A stretch of DNA of 64,000 nt from contig NZ_VFPH01000002.1 of assembly GCF_006717045.1 (NCBI RefSeq), forward strand, positions 2,480,001 to 2,544,000, read 5' to 3'. This document shows, piece after piece, positions 40,128 through 47,878 of this stretch. The translations under genes and the position numbers were made by a program. This stretch comes from Pseudonocardia cypriaca. GTDB taxonomy: Bacteria > Actinomycetota > Actinomycetes > Mycobacteriales > Pseudonocardiaceae. How positions within the stretch are numbered: position 1 is the stretch's first letter; each line of letters begins with the position of its first letter. The notes under the pieces are model-generated. The model saw nothing but the letters and a program-made list of their open reading frames with translations, had not been told where the DNA came from and ran no database searches.

Positions 40128-41624
40128 GTGCTGCTCGACCAGGAACGTTGCTACCGCGCCGTCGCCTCGCGCGACGCCCGCTTCGACGGGCATTTCATCA
40201 CCGCTGTGCGCACCACCGGCATCTACTGCCGGCCGTCGTGCCCGGCGGTCACGCCGAAGCGGCACAACGTCGAGTTCCTGCCGACGGCGGGCGCGGCGCA
40301 GCAGCGCGGGTACCGCGCGTGCCGGCGCTGCCAACCCGACGCCGTGCCGGGATCGCCCGACTGGAACCTGCGGGCCGACCTCGCCGCACGGGCGATGCGC
40401 CTCATCGCCGACGGGGTGGTCGAACGCCAGGGCGTTCCCGGGCTCGCCGCCCGGCTCGGCTACTCGGAGCGGCACCTGAACCGGGTGCTCACCGCGGAGC
40501 TCGGCGCCGGTCCGCTCGCCCTCGCGCGGGCTCACCGCGCCCACACCGCCCGGCTGCTCATCGAGACCACCCCGCTCGGGATGGCCGACATCGCGTTCGC
40601 GGCCGGTTTCGCCAGCGTCCGGCAGTTCAACGACACCGTCCGCGAGGTCTACGGCGTGGCGCCCACGACCTTGCGCACCGAGGCGGGGCGCCGCGGCGGC
40701 ACCGTGCCGGCCGTCGCCGGCACGCTCGTGCTGCGACTGCCCTACCGCAGGCCGTTCGACGCCGACGGGCTGCTCGCGTTCTTCGCCGCCCGGGCCGTCG
40801 AGGGCGTCGAGTCGGTCGAGGACGGCACGTACCAGCGCACGCTCCGGCTGCCGCACGGCGCGGCGACGGTGGCACTCGACCTCACCCCCACCCCGCGCAA
40901 CGGCCACGTCGTCGCCACGCTGCGGCTCGCCGACCCGCGCGACCTCGGCCCCGCGGTCGCCCGGCTGCGCAGGCTGCTCGACCTGGACGCCGACCCGGAG
41001 GCCGTCGACGCCGTGCTCGGCGCCGACCCGGACCTCGCACCGGCCGTCGCGGCGGTGCCCGGGATCCGGCTCCCGGGCACGGTCGACGGCGTCGAGACGG
41101 CACTGCGGGCGGTGCTGGGCCAGCAGGTGTCGGTGGCCGCCGCCCGCACCGCGGCGAGGCGGCTCGCCGCCGCGCTCGGCGAGCGGCTCCCGCCCGGCCT
41201 GGCGGGCGACGGACCGGACCTGCTGTTCCCCACCCCGGAGGTGATCGCCGAGCGCGGAGCCGAGGTGCTCACCGGACCGCAGCGGCGGATCGCGACCGTG
41301 CTCGGGCTCGCCACGGCCGTGGCCGACGGCTCGCTCGTGCTCGACCCCGGCTGCGACCCCGCGCAGCTGCGAACCACGCTCTGCGCGCTGCCCGGCGTCG
41401 GGCCGTGGACGGCGGGCTACCTCGCGATGCGGCTGCTCGGCGACCCCGACGAGCTGCTCGCCACCGACCTCGGCGTGCGCCGCGGCGCCGCTGCCCTGGG
41501 CCTCCCGTCCGACCTCGCCGGTCTGACGGCCCGAGCCACCGGCTGGGCGCCATGGCGCTCGTACGCCGCAACCCACCTCTGGCGGGCCATGCCCGTCACC
41601 ACCTCGAAGCGGAGGACATCATGA
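40128..41624 (+). CDS. Ada-AraC-AlkA fusion, DNA-3-methyladenine glycosylase II
   Basis: A 498-aa fusion. Residues 1-75 are an Ada-type four-Cys zinc site (YCRPSCP, then CRRC) that can accept methyl groups from phosphotriesters. Residues 80-185 carry an AraC HTH (GVPGLAARLGYSERHLNRVLTAELG; MADIAFAAGFASVRQFNDTVREVYG). Residues 195-end are AlkA with its HhH (LPGVGPWTAGYLAMR) and the catalytic Asp in LATDLGVRRG. It therefore senses methylation damage, activates transcription and excises alkylated bases. Its stop overlaps ogt (ATGA), giving one repair operon. Confidence 0.93.
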   Translation: MLLDQERCYRAVASRDARFDGHFITAVRTTGIYCRPSCPAVTPKRHNVEFLPTAGAAQQRGYRACRRCQPDAVPGSPDWNLRADLAARAMRLIADGVVERQGVPGLAARLGYSERHLNRVLTAELGAGPLALARAHRAHTARLLIETTPLGMADIAFAAGFASVRQFNDTVREVYGVAPTTLRTEAGRRGGTVPAVAGTLVLRLPYRRPFDADGLLAFFAARAVEGVESVEDGTYQRTLRLPHGAATVALDLTPTPRNGHVVATLRLADPRDLGPAVARLRRLLDLDADPEAVDAVLGADPDLAPAVAAVPGIRLPGTVDGVETALRAVLGQQVSVAAARTAARRLAAALGERLPPGLAGDGPDLLFPTPEVIAERGAEVLTGPQRRIATVLGLATAVADGSLVLDPGCDPAQLRTTLCALPGVGPWTAGYLAMRLLGDPDELLATDLGVRRGAAALGLPSDLAGLTARATGWAPWRSYAATHLWRAMPVTTSKRRTS

Positions 41625-42136
41625 GCGCCGAGAAGAACACAGCGACCTGGGCCACGATCGACACGAAGATCGGACCGTTCACCGCCGTCGTCGACGCCGA
41701 CGGGGCCGTGCTGGCCTCGGGCTGGACCAGGGAGCTCGACGAGCTGCTCCCGCAGGTCCACCCGACGTTGCGGCCGACGGAACTCGTCGAGGGCGACCTG
41801 GGCCCCGTCGCCGCCGCGATCGTCCGCTACCACGACGGCGACCTCTCCGCGATCGACGACGTGCCCGTCCGGCAGCGGTCGGGCGAGTTCCTCGAGCACG
41901 CGTGGGGCGTGCTGCGGACGGTGCCGGCCGGCGCACCGGTGACCTACACGGAGTACGCCGCCAAGTCCGGCCGCCCCCTGGCCGTGCGCGCGGCCGCGTC
42001 GGCCTGCGCCCGCAACGCGGCGGCCCTGTTCGTCCCGTGCCACCGGGTGCTGCGCACCGACGGCACCCTCGGCGGCTTCCGCTGGGGTGTGGACGTCAAG
42101 CGGGCGCTACTGGCCCACGAGACCCAGTCGGCCTGA
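41621..42136 (+). CDS. ogt: methylated-DNA-[protein]-cysteine S-methyltransferase
   Basis: A 171-aa suicide repair protein that removes methyl groups from O6-methylguanine. The active site PCHRV is present near residue 132 and the helix-turn-helix/Arg finger region (PVTYTEYAAKSGRPLAVRAAASACARN) precedes it. ATG 41621 overlaps the AlkA stop. The C-terminal GGFRWGVDVKRALLAHE is standard. Ada-AlkA and Ogt together cover adaptive alkylation repair. Confidence 0.96.
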   Translation: MSAEKNTATWATIDTKIGPFTAVVDADGAVLASGWTRELDELLPQVHPTLRPTELVEGDLGPVAAAIVRYHDGDLSAIDDVPVRQRSGEFLEHAWGVLRTVPAGAPVTYTEYAAKSGRPLAVRAAASACARNAAALFVPCHRVLRTDGTLGGFRWGVDVKRALLAHETQSA

Positions 42137-42140
42137 CGGA

Positions 42141-42242
42141 CGCACCCAGAGCGCGACTCGCCCGCACCCACACCGCGACTCGCGGGGAGTGGCACCACCC
42201 TCTCCGCGAGTCGCGGTCTGGGTGTACGCGAGTCGCGGTCTC
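42141..42242. repeat. nested palindrome, CGACTCGC family, copy 1
   Basis: CCGCGACTCGCGG (42173-42185) and CCGCGAGTCGCGG (42204-42216) form the inverted core; further CGACTCG/CGAGTCG units with flanking CACCCAGA/TCTGGGTG repeats extend on both sides. The same 13-mers recur exactly at 59087-59132. It lies in the gap between ogt and rmuC. Confidence 0.85.
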
Positions 42243-42335
42243 CGCTCGACCGTTCGTTCGACCGTTCGGCGATCGACTCGCCCGTGCCCCGCGTGCCTTC
42301 CGCGGATCGGCGACCCCGTCGGTGACGCTGGTCGG

Positions 42336-43874
42336 ATGGACACCGCGACCGCATCCGTGCTGCTCATCGGCCTGATCCTGGGCGGGGTGCTCGGCGCTGG
42401 GGCCGTCTGGTTCCTCCTGACGTCGCGCGCCCGGCTGTCCGCCGCCGAGGCGGCGCGGGCCACCGCCGACGCCACCGCGATGCTGCGCGCCGACGCCGCC
42501 GGCCTGCGCGCCGAGCGGGCCGGCCTCGTGCGGCGGCTCGACGAGCTGACCGCCGCTCACGACGTCACGGTCGAGCGGCTCCGGCAGGCCGAGGCGGAGG
42601 CGGCGGCCGCCGCGGCGGCACTGCGCAGCGAGCGGGAGGCGGGCGCTCAGCGGGAGGCCCTGCTCACCCGGCGCGACGCCGAGCTGAAGCAGGCGTTCCA
42701 GGCGTTGTCGGCCGACGCGCTGGCCCGCAACAACGAGCAGTTCGTGGCGCTGGCCGAGGGCCGGATCAAGGAGGCGACGGCGGCGCTCACCGCGAAGGCC
42801 GACGGCGACGCGGCGGCTCGTGCGCAGGCGATCGGCCAGCTGCTCGACCCGGTCTCCGCCACGCTGCAGCGGGTGGAGGGCCAGCTGCGCACGGTCGAGA
42901 AGGAGCGCGAGTCGGCCTACGCGGGCCTGCGGGAGCAGGTCACCGCGATGCGCGCGAGCTCGGAGCGGCTGCAGGACGAGACGAAGGCGCTGGTCAACGC
43001 GTTGCGCGCCCCGCAGGTGCGCGGACGGTGGGGTGAGCTGCAGCTGGAGCGGATCGTGCAGCTGGCCGGGATGGTCGAGCACTGCGACTTCTCGACGCAG
43101 GTCGTCGCGCAGGGCGAGGACGGCGGTGTTCGCCCCGACCTGGTGGTGCACCTCGGCGGTGGCAAGCAGATCGTGGTGGACGCGAAGGTGCCGTTCGCCG
43201 CGTACCTGGAGGCCGTGGAGTCGCGCGACCCCGAGGTCCACCGCGAGCGCCTAACCGCGCACGCCCGCCAGCTGCGCCAGCACGTCGACTCGCTGAGCGC
43301 CAAGAGCTACTGGGCGGCGTTCCAGCCGTCACCGGAGTTCGTGGTGCTGTTCGTGCCAGGGGACCCCTTCCTGGAGGCCGCCCTGCAGTCCGACCCGGCC
43401 CTGCTCGAGCACTCGTTCTCGAACAACGTCGTGATCGCCACCCCGACGACGCTCATCGCGCTGCTGCGCACGGTCGCGTACACGTGGCGGCAGGAGGCAC
43501 TCGCGCGCAACGCCGCGCAGGTGCACCAGCTGGGCAAGGAGCTGCACAGCAGGCTCGCGACGATGGGCACGCACGTCGCCAAGCTCGGGCGGAGCCTCGA
43601 CTCCGCGGTGGCGAGCTACAACCAGACGGTCTCGTCGCTCGAGGCACGGGTGCTGGTCACGGCGCGCAAGCTCACCGACCTGGGGGCGGCCGACGGCGAC
43701 ATCGACGAACCGCAGCAGGTCGAGCGCGCCCCGCGGACCGTCGCCGCCCCGGAGCTCGTGGCGTCGGCGGCCGACTCGCTGATCGCGTTGCACGAGCTGA
43801 ACCGGGTGGACCGCCCGGGTGAACGGCTCGGCGGTGACGGTCGCGCCGAGTCGCGGGCTACCGTGACGGGATGA
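42336..43874 (+). CDS. rmuC: DNA recombination protein RmuC
   Basis: A 512-aa protein: N-terminal TM helix (SVLLIGLILGGVLGAGAVWFLL), a long Ala/Glu/Arg coiled coil to about residue 200, then the RmuC nuclease-like core (VRGRWGELQLERIVQLAGMVEHCDF; VVDAKVPFAAYLEA; YWAAFQPSPEFVVLFVPGDPFLEAAL; NNVVIATPTTLIALLRTVAYTWRQE). RmuC limits rearrangements at inverted repeats in E. coli, which is interesting given the many palindromes here. It is followed by DUF6542 with a 4-bp overlap. Confidence 0.95.
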   Translation: MDTATASVLLIGLILGGVLGAGAVWFLLTSRARLSAAEAARATADATAMLRADAAGLRAERAGLVRRLDELTAAHDVTVERLRQAEAEAAAAAAALRSEREAGAQREALLTRRDAELKQAFQALSADALARNNEQFVALAEGRIKEATAALTAKADGDAAARAQAIGQLLDPVSATLQRVEGQLRTVEKERESAYAGLREQVTAMRASSERLQDETKALVNALRAPQVRGRWGELQLERIVQLAGMVEHCDFSTQVVAQGEDGGVRPDLVVHLGGGKQIVVDAKVPFAAYLEAVESRDPEVHRERLTAHARQLRQHVDSLSAKSYWAAFQPSPEFVVLFVPGDPFLEAALQSDPALLEHSFSNNVVIATPTTLIALLRTVAYTWRQEALARNAAQVHQLGKELHSRLATMGTHVAKLGRSLDSAVASYNQTVSSLEARVLVTARKLTDLGAADGDIDEPQQVERAPRTVAAPELVASAADSLIALHELNRVDRPGERLGGDGRAESRATVTG

Positions 43875-44506
43875 CCGACCCGGCCGGCGAGCGCCCCCGA
43901 CGCCGCCCGTCCACCGCCTCGGCGCGGGGCGGCTCCTCCCGCCCGCGGTCCGGCACCTCCGACCGGCCCGCGAAGGCCCGCACCGCGAGCCGGCCCGCGG
44001 ACGACGAGGCACCCGCGAGGCCGCGCAGATCCGCGACGACCGTCGAGAAGCCGGTGAGCGAGCGCCCGGAGCGGGAGCGCGGAGCGGGGGGTCGCTGGCC
44101 GATGGCCGACCGCTCGGTGCTGCCCACCGTCCTCGGCGTGCCACCGATCGCGGCGGTCGGCCTGGCCACCGCGCTCACCGCGATCGGCGTTCTCGTCGAC
44201 CTGACGCGGATCGGCAACCTCGGCACCGTGTTCACGATCTGCCACATCAGCGGGTGTGTGCTGGCGGTGATCTGGGTGCGCCGCAACGGGTTGTTCGGGC
44301 CGATGGTCCAACCGCCGCTGCTCGTGGCCGCCGCCGTGCCGGTCGTGGTGCTGCTGGCCGGCTCCCCCCGCCCCGGTCAAGGCGTGGCCGAGCAGCTGCT
44401 GGTGATCGGGGCGCCGCTCGTCAACGCGTTCCCGGTGATGGCGTGGGCCACCGGGATCGTGCTGGTGCTCGGCCTGCTGCGGATCGTGCTGCAGCGCGCC
44501 GCGTGA
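43871..44506 (+). CDS. DUF6542-domain membrane protein
   Basis: A 211-aa protein. The first 80 residues are Arg/Ala/Pro-rich and disordered. The rest has about four TM helices (LGVPPIAAVGLATALTAIGVLVDLTRIG; VFTICHISGCVLAVIWVRRNGLFGPMVQPPLLVAAAVPVVVLLAG; FPVMAWATGIVLVLGLLRIVL) matching DUF6542, an actinobacterial family of unknown function. ATG 43871 overlaps the rmuC stop; a TACCGT hexamer ending 6 nt before it could give an extra leaderless transcript. Confidence 0.88.
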   Translation: MTDPAGERPRRRPSTASARGGSSRPRSGTSDRPAKARTASRPADDEAPARPRRSATTVEKPVSERPERERGAGGRWPMADRSVLPTVLGVPPIAAVGLATALTAIGVLVDLTRIGNLGTVFTICHISGCVLAVIWVRRNGLFGPMVQPPLLVAAAVPVVVLLAGSPRPGQGVAEQLLVIGAPLVNAFPVMAWATGIVLVLGLLRIVLQRAA

Positions 44507-44519
44507 CGGCGGCCGCACG

Positions 44520-45476
44520 CTAGCGGGCCGTGCGCGCGGGGCGCAGCTCCCTCGGCAGCGAGAACCTGAGGGTCTCCTCGGCGGTGGTGACCTCCTCGAC
44601 CGACTCCCAGCCGCGCTCGGCGAGGTGGTCGAGCACGCCGCGCACGAGCACCTCGGGCACCGACGCACCGCTCGTGAGGCCGACCGTGGTGACGCCGTCC
44701 AGCCAGGCGTCGTCGATCTCGCGGGCGTAGTCGATGAGGTGCGCCGCCCCGGCGCCCGCGGTGAGCGCCACCTCGACTAGGCGCACGGAGTTCGAGGAGT
44801 TCTTCGAACCGACGACGAGCACGAGGTCGCACTGCGGCGCCATCGCCTTCACCGCCACCTGCCGGTTCTGCGTGGCGTAGCAGATGTCGTCGCTCGGCGG
44901 GTTCTGCAGCGACGGGAACCGCTCGCGCAGCGCCCGCACCGTCTCCATCGTCTCGTCGACCGACAGGGTGGTCTGCGAGAGCCACACGACCTTGTCCGGG
45001 TCGCGGACCGTCACGCTTGCGACGTCCGCGGCGGTCTCCACGAGCTGGATGTGCTCGGGCGCCTCGCCGGAGGTGCCCTCGACCTCCTCGTGCCCGTGGT
45101 GGCCGACCAGGAGGATGTCGTAGTCCTCGCGTGCGAAGCGCTTGGCCTCGCCGTGCACCTTGGTGACGAGCGGGCAGGTGGCGTCGATCGTGCGCAGGCC
45201 GCGGTCCTTCGCCTGGTCCCGCACGGCGGGTGAGACGCCGTGGGCGGAGAACACGACGAGCGCGCCCTCCGGCACCTCGTCGGCCTCGTCGACGAAGATC
45301 GCGCCACGCTCGGTGAGGGTCTCGACGACGTGCACGTTGTGCACGATCTGCTTGCGCACGTAGACCGGAGGGCCGTGCTGCTCGAGCGCCTGCTCGACGG
45401 CCTCGACGGCCCGGTCGACACCCGCGCAGTACCCGCGCGGTGCGGCCAGCAGGACGCGCTTGGAAGCAACGGACAT
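44520..45476 (-). CDS. ispH: 4-hydroxy-3-methylbut-2-enyl diphosphate reductase
   Basis: A 318-aa IspH/LytB, the last enzyme of the MEP isoprenoid pathway. The three Cys that hold the 4Fe-4S cluster are visible: GYCAGV (Cys17), DATCPLV and DICYATQNRQ. AHGVSP and VGSKNSSNS are also conserved. It acts in the cytosol on HMBPP to give IPP and DMAPP. The gene is convergent with DUF6542, and a CCGACGAACG-family repeat lies in its upstream region. Confidence 0.97.
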   Translation of the reverse strand: MSVASKRVLLAAPRGYCAGVDRAVEAVEQALEQHGPPVYVRKQIVHNVHVVETLTERGAIFVDEADEVPEGALVVFSAHGVSPAVRDQAKDRGLRTIDATCPLVTKVHGEAKRFAREDYDILLVGHHGHEEVEGTSGEAPEHIQLVETAADVASVTVRDPDKVVWLSQTTLSVDETMETVRALRERFPSLQNPPSDDICYATQNRQVAVKAMAPQCDLVLVVGSKNSSNSVRLVEVALTAGAGAAHLIDYAREIDDAWLDGVTTVGLTSGASVPEVLVRGVLDHLAERGWESVEEVTTAEETLRFSLPRELRPARTAR

Positions 45477-45538
45477 ACCTCCAGCCTACGGACGCACCGC
45501 GCGTGCACGACGCCCCCGCGACGAACCCCACTCCCGTT

Positions 45539-45591
45539 CCGACGAACGGCGCGTTCGTCGGTACCTATCCGACGAACGCGCCGTTCATCGG
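45539..45591. repeat. nested palindrome, CCGACGAACG family, copy 1
   Basis: A 23-bp unit (45539-45561, begins CCGACGAACGGCG and ends TTCGTCGG), spacer TACCTAT, then the reverse complement of that unit with one mismatch (45569-45591). Each unit is itself nearly palindromic. It lies between the divergent ispH and lipid-droplet-protein genes. Confidence 0.88.
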
Positions 45592-45672
45592 AATTGCTGC
45601 CGGTCGCAGGCATCCGGTTGGTCCGCACGCCCCAAGGGTTGAGACGCCGGACTTGCGGGGGAGACTGTGGGT

Positions 45673-46260
45673 ATGAGCCCGCTGCCGCTGCCGGTCCGTG
45701 TCGCCGCCGGCCTCGTCGCGTCCGCCGTGGAACAGGCCAGGGAGCTGCCGCGCCTCGTGGTCGAGCTGCCGGTCACCGCCGTCAGCCAGGCCCTGCAGGC
45801 GTCCATGCGCGTGCAGCAGAAGGTCACCGAGCTGGCGATCAAGGGCGACCAGGCCCTGAGCACGCTCCGGCCGGCGGAGGAGCGGCCGAGCTGGGCCACG
45901 TTCGACGACGAGGACGAAGACCTCGCCTCCGGCAACGGCGCGAGCGCGGTCAGGGAGCTGCGGCCGCACCGTACGCCCGCTCCGCCCGCTGAGACGGCGG
46001 TGGAGACGGCCGCCGCGGCCACCGCGGCCGCAGCCGAGGGCGACACCCCGGAGCGCGCCGAGCCCGCGCAGCCCACCGCGTCCGGACCGAACGCGCTTCC
46101 CGGCTACCAGGACCTGACGATCCCGCAGCTGCGCGGCCGGCTGCGCCACCTGACGGCCGACGAGCTGCGCACGCTGCTCGAGTGGGAGACCACGCACGAC
46201 AACCGCGCGCCGTTCGTCACGATGCTCACCAACCGGATCACGACGGTCACCGAGGGGTGA
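45673..46260 (+). CDS. lipid-droplet-associated-type protein
   Basis: A 195-aa protein: amphipathic N-terminus (LPVRVAAGLVASAVEQARELPRLVVELPVTAVSQALQASMRVQQKVTELAIKGD) like the mycobacterial/rhodococcal lipid-droplet protein encoded next to xseA, a disordered Ala/Glu middle, and a helical C-terminus (YQDLTIPQLRGRLRHLTADELRTLLEWETTHDNRAPFVTMLTNRI). ATG 45673 is chosen; GTG 45667 is possible. Its stop overlaps the xseA GTG by 4 bp. Localisation to lipid inclusions is inferred from position and similarity. Confidence 0.8.
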   Translation: MSPLPLPVRVAAGLVASAVEQARELPRLVVELPVTAVSQALQASMRVQQKVTELAIKGDQALSTLRPAEERPSWATFDDEDEDLASGNGASAVRELRPHRTPAPPAETAVETAAAATAAAAEGDTPERAEPAQPTASGPNALPGYQDLTIPQLRGRLRHLTADELRTLLEWETTHDNRAPFVTMLTNRITTVTEG

Positions 46261-47537
46261 CGGGACCGACGACTCCGGAGCAGCCCTGGCCGGTGCGCAC
46301 GGTGGCCCGCAAGATCGCCGAGTGGGTCGACCGGCTCGGCGCGGTGTGGGTGGAGGGCCAGCTCGCCCAGGTCACGGCCCGGGCCGGCACGGGCACCGCG
46401 TTCCTCGTGCTGCGGGACCCGGCTGCCGACGTGTCGCTGCAGCTCACCGCGCCGATCGGCCTGGTGCGCGACGGCGGCCCCGCGGTCGCGGAGGGCAACC
46501 GGGTGGTGGTGCACGGGAAGCCGTCGTTCTTCCTGGGCCGCGGCACGCTCTCCCTGCGCGTCGACGACATCCGCGCCGTCGGCATCGGGGAGCTGCTCGC
46601 CCGGATCGAGCGGCTGCGCCGGCTGCTGGCCGCCGAAGGCCTGTTCGACACCGCCCGCAAGCGCCGCCCGCCGTTCCTGCCGCGCTGCATCGGGCTGGTC
46701 ACGGGCCGGGCGTCGGCCGCGGAGCACGACGTGGTGACGAACGCGCAGGCCCGCTGGCCCGCGGTCCGGTTCCGCATCGAGTCGGTCGCGGTGCAGGGTG
46801 CGCTGGCTGTGCCGCAGATCGTCGACGCGCTCGGCGTGCTCGACCGCGACCCGGACGTCGACGTCATCGTGCTGGCCCGCGGCGGCGGCAGCGTCGAGGA
46901 CCTGTTGCCCTTCTCCGACGAGACGCTCTGCCGCGCCGTCGCCGACTGCCGTACGCCGGTGGTCTCGGCGATCGGGCACGAGCCGGACACCCCGCTGGTC
47001 GACCACGTCGCCGACCTGCGCTGCTCCACCCCCACCGAGGCCGGTCGCCGGCTCGTGCCGGACATCGCCGAGGAGACCGCCCGGATCGCCGGCCTGCGCG
47101 ACCGCGCCCGCCGGGCACTGGCGGGCTGGGTGGACCGGGAGGAACGGCTGCTCGCCGCGTTGCGCCACCGGCCGGTGCTGGCCGAGCCGTTGCGCGCGAT
47201 CGACGCCCGCGGGGTCGAGGTCGAGCGGCTCCGCGATGCAGCGCGCGCGTGCGTCGAGCGCGGGCTGGACCGGCGCGCCCACGACCTCGAGCACGTCGGC
47301 GCCCGGCTGGCCACCCTCGGCCCGGCCGCCACCCTCGCCCGGGGCTACGCGGTGGTGCAGCGGGTCACCGACGACGGTGCCGGCCCGCTCCCGGTGCTGC
47401 GGTCGGTCGACGAGGTCGGGCCGGGCGACCGCCTGCGGATCCGGGTGGCCGACGGAGCGGTGGCCGCGACGGTCGGGGACGCCGCCACGAAGCGGAACGG
47501 CGCACGCACGAAGAAGACGAAGGCGAGCACGACATGA
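46257..47537 (+). CDS. xseA: exodeoxyribonuclease VII large subunit
   Basis: A 426-aa nuclease subunit that degrades single-stranded DNA from both ends. The N-terminal OB fold spans about 1-110 (VWVEGQLAQVTARAGTGTAFLVLRD). The catalytic region has GLVTGRASAAEHDVVTNAQARWP, VIVLARGGGSVEDLLPFSDE and VVSAIGHEPDTPLVDHVADLRCSTPTEAG. The start is GTG 46257, overlapping the upstream stop; the end overlaps xseB. The pair forms the operon with the lipid-droplet gene. Confidence 0.97.
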   Translation: MTGPTTPEQPWPVRTVARKIAEWVDRLGAVWVEGQLAQVTARAGTGTAFLVLRDPAADVSLQLTAPIGLVRDGGPAVAEGNRVVVHGKPSFFLGRGTLSLRVDDIRAVGIGELLARIERLRRLLAAEGLFDTARKRRPPFLPRCIGLVTGRASAAEHDVVTNAQARWPAVRFRIESVAVQGALAVPQIVDALGVLDRDPDVDVIVLARGGGSVEDLLPFSDETLCRAVADCRTPVVSAIGHEPDTPLVDHVADLRCSTPTEAGRRLVPDIAEETARIAGLRDRARRALAGWVDREERLLAALRHRPVLAEPLRAIDARGVEVERLRDAARACVERGLDRRAHDLEHVGARLATLGPAATLARGYAVVQRVTDDGAGPLPVLRSVDEVGPGDRLRIRVADGAVAATVGDAATKRNGARTKKTKASTT

Positions 47538-47752
47538 ATGAACGCCCTGCCGTCGAGGGGCTGGGCTACGAGCAGGCCCGCGACGAGCTCGCCGAGGTGG
47601 TACGGGCCCTGGAGGCCGGTGGCCTCGGCCTCAACGAGTCCGTGGCGCTGTGGGAGCGCGGTGAGGCGCTGGCCCGCCGCTGCGAGGAGCAGCTGGCCGG
47701 CGCCAGGGAGCGGGTGCAGAAGGTGCTGGACGAGGCGGAGTCCTCCGACTGA
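47534..47752 (+). CDS. xseB: exodeoxyribonuclease VII small subunit
   Basis: A 72-aa helical protein, GLGYEQARDELAEVVRALEAGGLGLNESVALWERGEALARRCEEQLAGARERVQKVL, fully matching XseB. ATG 47534 overlaps the xseA TGA (ATGA), ensuring stoichiometric production. A hairpin follows at 47791-47832. Confidence 0.97.
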   Translation: MNERPAVEGLGYEQARDELAEVVRALEAGGLGLNESVALWERGEALARRCEEQLAGARERVQKVLDEAESSD

Positions 47753-47766
47753 GGCCCTGTCCTCTT

Positions 47767-47878
47767 CCGACGAGCGGCGCTGTCGTGCCACTGATGGCTC
47801 CGCGCTTGCTTCGCGGCGCGCGCAGCCATCAGACATGCATGGCGTCGGTACCTATCCGACGAAGGCGCCGTTCGTCGG
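47767..47878. repeat. CCGACGAACG family, copy 2, interrupted
   Basis: The right unit (47856-47878, CCGACGAAGGCG...TTCGTCGG) and the TACCTAT spacer are intact. The left unit is split: its first half (47767-47780) is separated from its final TCGG (47845-47848) by about 60 bp that include another hairpin. The spacer supplies the TAG stop (47852-47854, minus strand) of the FAD monooxygenase gene. Confidence 0.75.
47791..47832 (+). terminator. hairpin downstream of xseB
   Basis: CTGATGGCT (47791-47799) pairs perfectly with AGCCATCAG (47824-47832) and the GC-rich centre (CCGCGC with GCGCGC) extends it. It sits 38 bp after the xseB stop, between convergent genes, inside the split repeat above. Confidence 0.65.

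Noticed and set aside
42141..42242. CRISPR-like array because of repeated CGCGAGTCGCGG units
   Set aside because: Units are inverted and nested with irregular short centres, no regular spacers and no cas genes.
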